Made by a program: the position numbers and the translations under genes | From: an uncultured Stenotrophomonas sp. | GTDB taxonomy: Bacteria; Pseudomonadota; Gammaproteobacteria; Xanthomonadales; Xanthomonadaceae | NCBI GenBank assembly: GCA_900078405.1 | Contig: FLTS01000001.1 | Coordinates: 1,450,626 to 1,514,625, forward strand | Direction: 5' to 3' | Length of the DNA stretch: 64,000 nt | The notes under the pieces: model-generated | What the model saw: the letters and a program-made list of their open reading frames with translations, nothing else | What the model was told of the DNA's origin: nothing | Databases searched by the model: none | Part shown: in pieces, positions 1 through 10,700 of the stretch | How positions within the stretch are numbered: position 1 is the first letter of the stretch | Layout: every line of letters begins with the position of its first letter

Positions 1-37
1 CCGCAAGCAACACGCCTTCACCCCGAAGGGAGAAGGA

Positions 38-1060
38 TCAGATACGCGCCAGCTTGCCCAGCCGGTCCAGCAGCGCCACCCAGAACGCGGCCGGCAGTTC
101 GGCCTGCAACGGCACCGCGTAATGCCAGTCATTGGCGAAGGCCCGGCACTTGACCGCGTCCTTCTCGGTCATCAACACCGGCAATTCGCTGCCAAAAGAC
201 AAGTCCAATGCCTGGTAACGATGGTGGTCGGCGAAGGCATGCGGCACCACGCCGATGCCGCGCGCGCGCAGCATCCGGAAGAAGCGCTGCGGGTGGGCGA
301 TGCCGGCCACCGCATGCACGCGCAGCCCGGCGAAGCCCTGCAGCGGCCGCTCGCGGCCACCACGCAGCGGACGCGCGACGTCGATGCGCAGCCGCATCGC
401 CCATTCACCGAAACCCGACGCCGCCGGGGCTTCCGCGTCGTCGCTGGCCTGGCCGAGATTGACCACGCGGAAATCGCAGCCGGCTGCGCGCGCCACCGGC
501 TCGCGCAGCGGCCCGGCCGGCATTGGCCGGCCATTGCCATAGCGGCGCTGTGCATCGACCACCTCGATCTCGATGTCGCGCGCCAGCCGGTAATGCTGCA
601 GGCCATCGTCGCAGACCACCACGTCGCAACCGGCCGCCAGCAGTGCCTTGGCAGCGGCGACGCGGTCCTTGTCCACGCGCACCGGCACCCCGGTCTTCCA
701 TGCGATCAGCACCGGTTCGTCGCCGCCCAGTTCCGGCGCCAGTTCCTGGGTGACCCAGCGCGCGGTGCCGGCCTCGTCGCGGCCGTAGCCACGGCTGGCC
801 ACGCCCGGTTTCCAGCCGGCCGCGCGCAGGCGCTCGACCAGCTCGATGGTCAACGGCGTCTTGCCGGTACCGCCGGCGGTGATGTTGCCGACCACGATAA
901 CCGGCACCGGCACCTGCCGGCTGCGCAGCCAGCCGCGCCGGTACAGACCGCGGCGCAGGCCGGTGACGGCGCCGTACAGCGGCGCCAGCAGCCGCGCGGG
1001 CAACGGTACCGGCGCGCCGTCGTACCACCACGCCGGCGTCTGTGTCCCTTTCCCTCCCAT
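38..1060 (-). CDS. lpxK: Tetraacyldisaccharide 4'-kinase (lipid A biosynthesis)
   Basis: LpxK phosphorylates the 4'-position of the tetraacyldisaccharide 1-phosphate precursor to give lipid IVA at the inner face of the inner membrane. The product is about 340 aa, normal for the family. A glycine-rich P-loop ([11 protein letters not shown]) lies near residues 60-70 and is followed by a conserved SRGYGRD stretch. An N-terminal hydrophobic segment fits membrane association. The ATG at 1060 overlaps the msbA stop as TGATG; a GTG one codon earlier is also possible. Coupling to msbA makes functional sense because MsbA exports the product of this pathway. Identification is secure; only the exact start is open. 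Confidence 0.96.
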   Translation of the reverse strand: MGGKGTQTPAWWYDGAPVPLPARLLAPLYGAVTGLRRGLYRRGWLRSRQVPVPVIVVGNITAGGTGKTPLTIELVERLRAAGWKPGVASRGYGRDEAGTARWVTQELAPELGGDEPVLIAWKTGVPVRVDKDRVAAAKALLAAGCDVVVCDDGLQHYRLARDIEIEVVDAQRRYGNGRPMPAGPLREPVARAAGCDFRVVNLGQASDDAEAPAASGFGEWAMRLRIDVARPLRGGRERPLQGFAGLRVHAVAGIAHPQRFFRMLRARGIGVVPHAFADHHRYQALDLSFGSELPVLMTEKDAVKCRAFANDWHYAVPLQAELPAAFWVALLDRLGKLARI

Positions 1061-2805
1061 CACTCCTGCCTTTCCCGGAACTGCATGCGGTACAGGTGCT
1101 CGTACAGCCCGCCCAGCGCCAGCAGCTCCCGGTGCGTACCGCGCTCGACAATGCGCCCCTGGTCCATCACCAGCACCTGGTCGGCATGCTCGATGGTGGA
1201 CAGGCGATGGGCGATGACCAGCGTGGTGCGGTCCGGCATCAGCTTCTGCAATGCATCCTGCACCAGCCGTTCGGATTCGTTGTCCAGCGCGGCGGTGGCC
1301 TCGTCGAGGATCAGCACCGGCGCGTCCTTGAGCATCGCCCGCGCGATCGCCAGGCGCTGGCGCTGGCCGCCGGACAGGCGCCCGCCCTTGGGCCCGACCG
1401 ACGCGTCCACGCCCTGCGGCAGCTGCTCGACGAATTCACGCGCATTGGCGTTGTCGATGGCCTGTTGCAGCTGTCCCGTGCTGCGGCCCTGCAATTCGCC
1501 GTAGGCAATGTTGTCGGCGATGCTGCCGTCGAACAGCACCACCTGCTGTCCAACCAGTGCGATCTGCCGGCGCAGGTCGGCCAGCCGGTAGTCCTGCAAT
1601 GGGTGGCCGTCGAGCAGGATCTGCCCGGACTCCGGTTCGTAGAAGCGCGGGATCAGCTTGATCAGCGTGGACTTGCCGCTGCCGGAGCGGCCGACGATGG
1701 CCGTCACCGTGCCGGGGCGCGCGACGAAGCTGACGTCCTCCAGCGCCGGCTGCGCCTGCCCGGGGTAGCGCGCGGTGACGTGGCGGAACTCCAGCATGCC
1801 TTCGCTGTGCTCCAGGGTGCGGGTTCCGGCATCCCGCTCCTCCTCGGCGTCGAGCACCGCGAACAGACGCTGTGCCGAGGCGATGCCGCGCTGGGTCATG
1901 TTCTGCACGTTGGTCAGCTGCTTGAGCGCGGGGATGATCGTCATCATCGCCAACATCATCGAGACGAAATTGCCGACGGACAGGCGTCCGGCCGCCGCTT
2001 CGTGGCCGGCGATCAACAGCAGCGCCGCCAGCCCCGTCGCGCCGATCAGTTGCACCATTGCCGAAGAAATGCTGCGGGTGGCCTCCACCTTCACTGCCAA
2101 CTTCAGGTTGATGTCGGCCAGCGTCGAATAGCGCTCCAGCTCGTTGCCCTGGGCACCGTAGACCTTCACGTCCTGACTGGCGGACAAGGTCTGGTCGGCG
2201 GCCTGCAACAGCTCCGCACCGCTTTCCTGGATGCGATGGCTGATGCGCCGGTAACGCTTGGCCACCTTGCTCATCACCCATGCCAATGGCGGCGCCAACA
2301 CGAAGATCGCCAACGTGACCTGCCAGCTGTACCACAGCATCGCCGCCAGCGAGACCAGCACCTGCAGCGATTGCTGCAGCACCACCTTCATCGCATCGAC
2401 CGCGGCCTGCGCCACCTGGTCGCTGTCCGAGCCCAGCCGTACCAGCATCGACGGCACCGGCTCGGTGTCGAAACGCGGCCCCGGCAAGCGCAGGTACTTG
2501 TCGAGCACGCGCACGCGCAGGTCGCGGGCGATGCTGCGCGCGGCTTTGCCCATGCCGATATCGGTGAGATAGCCAGCCACGCCGCGCAGCAGGAACAGGC
2601 CGACGATGGCCAGTGGCATCCACCAGTTGATGTCCTCCGGATTCACCAGATTGTTGGTGATCGGGCTCATCAGCATCAGGAAACCGCCGCCGGCAAGAGC
2701 CTCGATCAGCATGCCCAGGGCAGCCACCATCAGCAGCACCCGGTACGGCCGGGCAAATCCGAGCAGGCGCCGGTAGACCTGCCAGGCGCTGGCGCCGGCA
2801 CTCAT
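1060..2805 (-). CDS. msbA: Lipid A export ABC transporter, fused permease/ATPase
   Basis: MsbA is a homodimeric exporter that flips core-lipid A across the inner membrane. The 581-aa protein has an N-terminal six-helix transmembrane domain (about residues 20-315) and a C-terminal nucleotide-binding domain. The ATPase motifs are plain: Walker [11 protein letters not shown], signature [14 protein letters not shown], and Walker [13 protein letters not shown]. The length matches the family. The start overlaps the exbD stop by four bases (ATGA), and the stop overlaps lpxK, so the genes form one translationally coupled unit. It could be called a generic type-I ABC exporter, but adjacency to lpxK makes MsbA by far the best call. 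Confidence 0.96.
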   Translation of the reverse strand: MSAGASAWQVYRRLLGFARPYRVLLMVAALGMLIEALAGGGFLMLMSPITNNLVNPEDINWWMPLAIVGLFLLRGVAGYLTDIGMGKAARSIARDLRVRVLDKYLRLPGPRFDTEPVPSMLVRLGSDSDQVAQAAVDAMKVVLQQSLQVLVSLAAMLWYSWQVTLAIFVLAPPLAWVMSKVAKRYRRISHRIQESGAELLQAADQTLSASQDVKVYGAQGNELERYSTLADINLKLAVKVEATRSISSAMVQLIGATGLAALLLIAGHEAAAGRLSVGNFVSMMLAMMTIIPALKQLTNVQNMTQRGIASAQRLFAVLDAEEERDAGTRTLEHSEGMLEFRHVTARYPGQAQPALEDVSFVARPGTVTAIVGRSGSGKSTLIKLIPRFYEPESGQILLDGHPLQDYRLADLRRQIALVGQQVVLFDGSIADNIAYGELQGRSTGQLQQAIDNANAREFVEQLPQGVDASVGPKGGRLSGGQRQRLAIARAMLKDAPVLILDEATAALDNESERLVQDALQKLMPDRTTLVIAHRLSTIEHADQVLVMDQGRIVERGTHRELLALGGLYEHLYRMQFRERQE

Positions 2806-3224
2806 TGCGCCACGTCCGGCGCGGTGGCGATGGCGATGCGGCGGAAGCCGAGCTGGCCCAGCGCATCCTGCACCGTCACCACCGCCTGGTAGGGCGTGCG
2901 CGCATCGGCGCGCAGCAGCACGGTCTGCTCGCGGTCGTCGCCGGCCACCTGCACGATGGTGCGCTTGACCGATTCGACGTCGTTGCGCAGCACTTCCTGG
3001 TCATTGATGAAATAACGCCCCTCGGCGTTGACCAGCACGCTCAACGCGCGCGGCGGCTCGCTGTTCTGCTGCTGGCTGGCCGTGGGCAGCTACACCTGCA
3101 GGGTCGAGCGGGCATCGAAGGTGGTGGTGACCACGAAGAAGATGATCAGCACCAGGATCACGTCGATCAGCGGCACCAGATCGATGTGCGGTTCGTCCTG
3201 GGCACGGTCGTTGCGGATGCGCAT
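2802..3224 (-). pseudogene. exbD: ExbD/TolR family biopolymer transport protein, interrupted by an in-frame TAG
   Basis: ExbD/TolR proteins form the proton-channel peptide of ExbB-ExbD energy-transducing complexes. The reading frame from ATG 3224 to the TGA at 2802 would encode 140 residues, the usual length. It has a short cytoplasmic N-terminus, the transmembrane helix with its conserved aspartate (LVPLIDVILVLIIFFVVTT), and a periplasmic domain ending [12 protein letters not shown]. Codon 45, at 3090-3092, is TAG, immediately after STLQV and before LPTASQQQ. Frame and similarity continue unbroken on both sides, so this is a point nonsense change, most simply CAG to TAG, not a frameshift. 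As written, only a 44-residue fragment with the membrane helix is made. A downstream TTG at 3044 could reinitiate but would lack the helix. A base-calling error is possible. Confidence 0.85.
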
Positions 3225-3230
3225 GCGGGG

Positions 3231-3890
3231 TCAGGCCTTGGCCGGTGCCGTCGCCTGCGCCGCCTTGCGGCCGGCGGCCATCACCGCCGGGCGGCCGTCG
3301 AGCGTGTCCAGCAATGCGCCGGCCTCGTGTTCCATCTCGATCACGTAGCCGTCGATGCGCCCGCGGAAATAGCGATGGAACATCAGCGCGGGGATCGCCA
3401 CGATCATGCCGGTGGCGGTACACACCAGCGCCTTGCCGATGCCGCCGGCCAGCTGGTTCACGTCGCCCACGCCGTGGTCGAGGATGCCCAGGAACATCTG
3501 GATCATGCCGATCACCGTACCCAGCAGGCCCAGCAGCGGCCCGGCCGAGGCGATGGTGCCCAGCGCGTTCAGGTAGCGGCTCATGCGGTGGACCAGGTGG
3601 CGGCCGGCGTCCTCGATGCGCTCACGCAGCTGGTCACGCGGGCGGTTGCGGGCTTCCAGTGCCGCGGCCAGCAAGGCGCCCAGCGGTGAGTTGGCACGCA
3701 GCGATTCGATGTGGGAAGCGTCGAGCTTGCCGCGTGCGGCCCAGTTGCGCACCTCCTGCCCCAGCCCCGGCGGCAGCACCTCGTTGCGGCGCAGGCTCCA
3801 GAAACGCTCCAGGACAATCGCCAAAGCCAGCACGCCCAGCAGCAGCAGCGGCACCATCGGCCAACCGCCGGCCTTGACCAATTCCCACAC
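3231..3890 (-). CDS. exbB: ExbB/TolQ/MotA family proton channel protein
   Basis: This is the polytopic subunit of an ExbB-ExbD type proton-driven complex. The 219-aa product has an N-terminal helix (MVPLLLLGVLALAIVLERFW), a cytoplasmic stretch and two C-terminal helices containing GPLLGLLGTVIGM and the CTATGMIVAIPALM segment typical of MotA/TolQ/ExbB. The start is GTG at 3890, with a strong GGAGGG eight bases upstream that lies in the end of comEC. Its partner exbD follows after six bases but carries a nonsense codon, so the complex may lack its peptidoglycan-side subunit. Linkage to msbA/lpxK is the arrangement seen in xanthomonads and suggests an envelope role more than TonB-driven iron uptake, but that is inference. 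Confidence 0.92.
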   Translation of the reverse strand: MWELVKAGGWPMVPLLLLGVLALAIVLERFWSLRRNEVLPPGLGQEVRNWAARGKLDASHIESLRANSPLGALLAAALEARNRPRDQLRERIEDAGRHLVHRMSRYLNALGTIASAGPLLGLLGTVIGMIQMFLGILDHGVGDVNQLAGGIGKALVCTATGMIVAIPALMFHRYFRGRIDGYVIEMEHEAGALLDTLDGRPAVMAAGRKAAQATAPAKA

Positions 3891-3893
3891 GTT

Positions 3894-6382
3894 TCAACCC
3901 TCCGGCGCCGAGGCCGCCTGTTCGTCGGCCGATAGGATAGCAGCCGCCCGTTCCCGCCCGGCAGCGTCCCACGAACGGCGGCGCCAGACCCTGCGTTCGC
4001 GCAGTTGCAGGCCTTCCTCGCCCAGCCAGACCCTGACCGCGCCGCTGTCGGCAGTGACCAGCACCTCCGCACCGGAACGCCGCCAGCGCTCGACCACCTC
4101 CGGCCGCGGATGGCCGAAACGGTTGCGGTGGCCGGCCGACACCAGCACCAGCCGCGCCCGCGTGGCGGCCACGAATGCCGGCAGCGAAGAGCCACCACTG
4201 CCGTGGTGCGGCGCCAGCACCACGTCGGCACGCAACTGTCCGCGCTGGCGCTTGGCCAGCCCCTCCTCGATGGCCTCGCCGATGTCCCCGGTCAGCAGCA
4301 CTGCACCGTATTGCGACTGCACCCGCAGCACGCAACTGGATTCGTTGCGCAGGTAGGGGAAACCGGCATGCGGATGCAGGAATTCGAAACGGACGCCCTC
4401 CCATTGCCAGCCCTGCCCGGCCACGCAGGCATCCATCGCCAGTACCGAGGGCATGCCCGGTGGTGCATAACGGGCAGCCACCGGCAGCGCGGCGGCCACC
4501 GCTGCCGCGCCGCCGGCATGGTCGTTGTCGCCGTGGCTGACGACCTGCGCATCGAGCCGCCCTACGCCCAGCGCATGCAACGCCGGCACCACCACACGTT
4601 CACCGGCATCGAAGCCGTCGCGCACCGCCGGCCCGGCGTCGTAAAGCAGGCGGTGCCCGGCGGTACGCACCAGCACCGACAACCCCTGCCCGACATCGAA
4701 CAACACCAGTTCGACTTCTCCCCGCCGCGGCAACTCCTGTCGCGGCCACAGCAACGGCAGCCACAGCAGCAATGCCAGCGGCTTGCCGGGAATACCGCGC
4801 GGGAGCAGCAGCCACAACGCCCCTGCCAGTGCCAGCGGCAGTGCGAACCAGCGCGCTTCCGGCAGCCACCACAAAGCGAAACGGCTTTCGGCCAGCCACG
4901 ACAGCGGCGCCAGGCTCAGTTCGAAACACCACGCAGAGGCCTGCCACGGCCACAGTCCGGCGCCGGGCCAGAGCGCCTCCAAGCTGGTACCCAGCAGCGC
5001 CAGCGGCACCACCACCAGGCTCCACCACGGAATCGCCAACAGGTTGGCCAACGGCCCGGCCAGCGAAGCCTGATCGAACAACATCGCGGTGAGTGGCAGC
5101 AGGCCCACCGTCGCCACCACCTGCGCCGACAGGAAACCGCGCAGCCAGTGCAGCCGCCCCGGCAGGCACCAGACCAGCCAGGCCACGCCGGCAAAACTCA
5201 GCCAGAAACCGGCCATCAGCACCGACAACGGATCCCACGCCAGTACCACGAGCGCGGCCAGCGCCAATGCTCCGGCGACACTGCCGGGACGCCGCCCGAG
5301 CCGCGCCAGCACCACCACCGCGATCATCAGCACCGTGCGCACCGTCGGCAGCGCGAAACCGGCGACCGCCGCATAACCCACAGCCCCGCACAGCGCGGCC
5401 AAGGCGGCGGCATGCGGGCGCGGGCAATACCGCCCGAGCCACGGCAGCAGGCGCCACGCGCCACCCGCCAGCAGCGCGACAAAGCCGGCGACCATGCCGA
5501 CATGGAAGCCGGAGATGGCGATCAGGTGGGTCAAACCGGTAGCCCGCAACATCTGCCAATCGGCATCGTCCAACCCGCGGGTATCGCCCACCGCCAAGGC
5601 CTGCACATAGCGCGCCGAGCGTCGGCCAATCCCCTCCCCGATCCGCGCTGCCATCCGCTCGCGCCACGCCTGCAGGCTGGCCTGGGCGCGGTGGACCCGG
5701 CCGACGCGCCGCGCTCGCGCCACGCCTGCAGGCCGGACGAGGCCGCCAACCGCCGCGCCGTCTCCGCCCGCACCAGCCCGCTGGCGGTGATCCGCTGCGC
5801 GAGCGCATGCCGCTCGGCATCGAAACCACCGGGGTTGGCCAGCCCGCGCGGCGCACGCAGCCGCAATGTGAAACGCCAGCGTGCGCCTGCCCCCAACTGC
5901 ATCCGAGGCCCCGCCTGCGTGGCGGAAAAATCGTCATACCAGGCCAGTTGCAACTGCCTGCCCCGCAAGGCGGGGTGCTGGTCGGCCACATCATCGACAT
6001 GGAAACGGAAACGCGTGCGCCGCGGCTCGACCTCCGGCAGCGAGACCACCGTGCCGGCGACGGTGATTTCGCTGCCTTCCAGCCGATGCGGCAACTGTGC
6101 GTCCAGCACCCAGCCGGCCTGCAGCGCGGCCCAACCGGCGCCGGCGAGCAGCGCGCCGGACCAGCGCCACCGGTGCATGCGCAGCCATGCGCACAGGCCA
6201 AGGGCCAGCAGCCCCCAGCGCAGCCAGCCCGGCGGCAGCGCCGGCGCCCATAGTGCGATGCAGACCCCCGCGGTGAAACCTGCGGTCACCACCTTGCCGA
6301 GTGCAGGCCGTGCCACCGCTCCGGCCTGCATCCATCGCCGCCACTCGACCACCCGCGCCACTCCATCCCGGTCCGGAACCAT
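3894..6382 (-). pseudogene. comEC: ComEC/Rec2 DNA-uptake channel protein, frameshifted
   Basis: ComEC carries single-stranded DNA across the inner membrane in natural transformation. The N-terminal part (6382 down to about 5733) has the leading helices and a soluble OB-like region ending LVRAETARRLAASSGLQAW. The C-terminal part (about 5680 to 3894), in another frame, carries the competence domain (LTHLIAISGFHVGM), many membrane helices and a metallo-beta-lactamase-like domain with the SHGDNDHAGG motif. The frames separate at a 21-bp direct repeat, with copies at 5713-5733 and 5657-5677. Deleting one 56-bp unit gives an uninterrupted frame of 811 codons, a normal ComEC length. ATG 6382 is chosen because earlier in-frame ATG 6487 lies inside the pnp terminator. 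Either a real inactivation or an assembly artefact. Confidence 0.85.
5657..5733. repeat. 21-bp direct repeat bounding the comEC frameshift
   Basis: The same 21 bp occurs at 5657-5677 and 5713-5733, with 35 bp of unique sequence between (repeat period 56 bp). On the minus strand each copy encodes LQAWRE in its own frame. A period of 56 is not a multiple of three, so the extra unit shifts the frame of comEC. Confidence 0.9.
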
Positions 6383-6470
6383 CGTGCAGGGCGCAGGGCC
6401 GAAGCCACCATCGGGCAAGCCCCGCGAGGGACGTGGGAAATCCGCCGGGAAGCCGCCCCGACATACACGC

Positions 6471-6499
6471 AAAAGAAAAGCGGGCACGAGGCCCGCTTT
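6471..6499 (-). terminator. Intrinsic terminator after pnp
   Basis: A perfect nine-base stem (AAAGCGGGC / GCCCGCTTT) with a five-base loop lies at 6477-6499. On the minus strand it is followed by a T-rich run (TTTTCTTTT), 29 bases past the pnp stop. It separates the translation operon from comEC. Confidence 0.88.
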
Positions 6500-6527
6500 C
6501 CCGGTGTGGCGCTGGAGGATGCCCGGC

Positions 6528-8636
<2,109 letters not shown>

Positions 8637-8735
8637 GGAGGGTGTCCTTGGGAATGCTGTCTGCGAATGGACCGCCTGCGGCCCTTGCCGGTCGGCGGGT
8701 GGCCGGTCATCCCGGCCGCTGGGTACTTCGATGCT

Positions 8736-8771
8736 GCAAAAACAAAACCGCGGCGCATCGCTGCGCCGCGG
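8736..8771 (-). terminator. Intrinsic terminator between rpsO and pnp
   Basis: A ten-base perfect GC-rich stem with a four-base loop lies at 8748-8771. On the minus strand it is followed by TTTTGTTTTTGC. It sits twelve bases past the rpsO stop, as the attenuating rpsO terminator does in enterobacteria. Confidence 0.88.
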
Positions 8772-8783
8772 CGGGAGAGCTGC

Positions 8784-9044
8784 TTAGCGACGCAGGCCAA
8801 GCTTTTCGATCAGGGCCTTGTAGCGCTCGACGTCCTTCTTCTTCAGGTAGTCGAGCAGGCTGCGGCGGCGGTTGACCAGTTGCAGCAGGCCGCGGCGGCT
8901 GTGGTGGTCCTTCTTGTGGACCTTGAAGTGCTCGGTCAGCTGGCCGATGCGGGCGGTCAGCAGGGCCACCTGGACCTCCGGCGAACCGGTGTCGTTGGCG
9001 CCGCGCTTGTTGTTTTCAATGACGCTCTGGGTGTCGATAGACAT
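8784..9044 (-). CDS. rpsO: 30S ribosomal protein S15
   Basis: S15 is a primary 16S rRNA-binding protein needed for platform assembly of the 30S subunit. The 86-aa product beginning [15 protein letters not shown] contains the conserved [11 protein letters not shown] and HHSRRGLL segments and ends KLGLRR. ATG 9044 is chosen because an upstream in-frame extension is non-homologous and crosses the likely promoter. The gene has its own promoter (about 130 bp upstream) and a terminator downstream, so it can be transcribed apart from the nusA-infB operon. The 130-base leader could bind S15 for autoregulation, but I could not identify a known fold. Confidence 0.98.
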   Translation of the reverse strand: MSIDTQSVIENNKRGANDTGSPEVQVALLTARIGQLTEHFKVHKKDHHSRRGLLQLVNRRRSLLDYLKKKDVERYKALIEKLGLRR

Positions 9045-9171
9045 GATGCTTTTCTCTTGGATGCGTGGCCGGCAGGAACGTGCTGATGACGCACCGCGCA
9101 GCTCGCCGTTTGCGGAAATATCGGAAGATGGCCCACCACGGGCGGGCCGGTGCCCGTCGAAGGGCCGCAAA

Positions 9172-9200
9172 ATTGTAGCGACCCGGCGCACCCGCCACAA
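9172..9200 (-). promoter_or_regulatory. Sigma-70 type promoter for rpsO-pnp
   Basis: On the minus strand a -35 hexamer TTGTGG (9195-9200) and a -10 hexamer TACAAT (9172-9177) are separated by exactly 17 bases, between truB and rpsO. The predicted start is near 9165. Confidence 0.7.
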
Positions 9201-9236
9201 GGAGCGGGGGTGCCGGCGCCGTTCAGGCAGCGGCGT

Positions 9237-10145
9237 TCAGGCGTTGAAGCGGCGCTGCGGCGCCAGCAACCCGGCCGCATCCACCTGGCCCAGGCCGAGC
9301 GCCCGTTCTGCATCGAACACCACCACCTGCCCCCGCGGCCAGGCCGGGTTGCGCAGACGCTGGCCCATGTTGAAGCGGGCGGCCTGCCCGGCGTCCAGAT
9401 CGACCCGGCTGAAATGGCCCAGCCCGGCCTCCAACGGCAGCAGCCATTGCAGCAGGGCCGCGTCATCGCCGCCTTCGGCCAGCGCGCGCAGTTCGTCCAG
9501 CCCGATCATCCGCGGCGACCGGAACGGTTCCACCCACAGCCGGCGCAGCGCGGTGATGTGTGCGCCGCAGCCGAGCGCTTCGCCCAAGTCACGGGCCAGA
9601 CTGCGGATGTAGGTGCCCGAGCCGCAGGTCACGCGCAGGCGCAGGCATTCCGGCTGCCGCTCCAGCACCTCGATGGCCTGCACGTGCACCTCGCGCTCCG
9701 GCGCCTCGATGGCCTCGCCGCGGCGCGCCTTCACGTACAGTGGCTCGCCGCCCTGTTTCAGCGCCGAATAGATCGGCGCGCGCTGGCGGATGTGGCCGGT
9801 CAGCGCGTCCAGCGCCCGTTGCAGGGTCGCTGCGTCGATCGCCGGTACCGGCCGCTGCAACAGCACCGCGCCATCGGCATCGTCGGTGTCGGTGGTCGTG
9901 CCCAGCGCGATGTCGGCGTCGTAGGCCTTGGCCGAGCCGAGCAGCAGGCCGGCGATCTTGGTCGCCTCGCCGAAGCACAGCGGCAGCAGGCCGGTGGCCA
10001 GCGGATCGAGGCTGCCGGTATGCCCGCCCTTCTCCGCGCGGAACAGGCGCCGCGCCACCTGCAGGGCGGTGTTGGAGCTCATGCCGGCAGGCTTGTCGAG
10101 CAGGACGATGCCGTCCAGGCGGCGGAATTGGATACGGGGACGCAT
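9237..10145 (-). CDS. truB: tRNA pseudouridine(55) synthase
   Basis: TruB makes pseudouridine 55 in the T-loop of nearly all tRNAs and also helps tRNA folding. The product is 302 aa from ATG 10145 ([19 protein letters not shown]). The catalytic aspartate lies in [16 protein letters not shown], and KPAGMSSN and the C-terminal PUA-like region are in place. An upstream start eight codons earlier adds non-conserved residues. It lies between rbfA and rpsO, the standard order. Confidence 0.97.
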   Translation of the reverse strand: MRPRIQFRRLDGIVLLDKPAGMSSNTALQVARRLFRAEKGGHTGSLDPLATGLLPLCFGEATKIAGLLLGSAKAYDADIALGTTTDTDDADGAVLLQRPVPAIDAATLQRALDALTGHIRQRAPIYSALKQGGEPLYVKARRGEAIEAPEREVHVQAIEVLERQPECLRLRVTCGSGTYIRSLARDLGEALGCGAHITALRRLWVEPFRSPRMIGLDELRALAEGGDDAALLQWLLPLEAGLGHFSRVDLDAGQAARFNMGQRLRNPAWPRGQVVVFDAERALGLGQVDAAGLLAPQRRFNA

Positions 10146-10247
10146 GGGAACCATTGTCGGGCCGGCCACGGCGGGACACCACCGCGGTCGGCAAATATCG
10201 GGAGGATCGGCCGGATACCAGAACAGCCCTTGCGGGCTGTCTCGACG

Positions 10248-10625
10248 TTACTCTTCGTCGGCCTTGGTCTGCGCCGCCTGCGTATCGGGCAGGTCACGCA
10301 GCAGGTTGTCGATGCGCTCGCCGCGATCGACCGAGTCGTCGTAATGGAAGTGCAGCTCCGGCACGTGGCGCAGCTTCATCGCCCGGGCCAGGCCGGTGCG
10401 CAGTTCGCCGGCCAGCTCGCGCAGGCCCTTGACCGCCTCGGCCGAACGCTCCGGCATCAGCGCGGTGACGAATACCTTGGCATGGGCCATGTCGCGGGTG
10501 ACCTCCACGTCCGAAACGCTGACCGACGGCAGCCCGTGCTCGCGCACGGCGGCATGCACCAGCGTGCCCAGATCGCGGCGGATCTGCGCGGAAACTCGGT
10601 CGGTACGGTGGAAGGTCTTGGGCAC
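10248..10625 (-). CDS. rbfA: 30S ribosome-binding factor A
   Basis: RbfA is a late 16S rRNA maturation and 30S assembly factor with a KH-like fold. The 125-aa product (MPKTFHRTDRVSAQIRRDL...) has the family's KVFVTAL segment and the C-terminal region LRHVPELHFHYDDSVDRGERI. It is cotranscribed with infB and truB. The 100-bp gap to truB holds a small hairpin (10223-10240) without a T-run, so I do not call it a terminator. Confidence 0.96.
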   Translation of the reverse strand: MPKTFHRTDRVSAQIRRDLGTLVHAAVREHGLPSVSVSDVEVTRDMAHAKVFVTALMPERSAEAVKGLRELAGELRTGLARAMKLRHVPELHFHYDDSVDRGERIDNLLRDLPDTQAAQTKADEE

Positions 10626-10700
10626 GGATTCTCGCTCGTCTGGTTGCTGCGTCGGAAAGCACGGCCGGCCCGCGTCATGCAGGCCGGCCGGTATTGCGTA

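Noticed and set aside
3090..3092. TAG in exbD as pyrrolysine or a recoded amino acid
   Set aside because: TAG is the ordinary stop of several genes in the window and no recoding signal or pyl gene is seen.
3001..3423. A 140-codon minus-strand frame over the exbD/exbB junction
   Set aside because: It is in a different frame from both genes, and the conserved ExbD helix is not in it.
10223..10240. Hairpin between rbfA and truB as a terminator
   Set aside because: The seven-base stem has no T-run on the minus strand, and the genes are expected to be cotranscribed.
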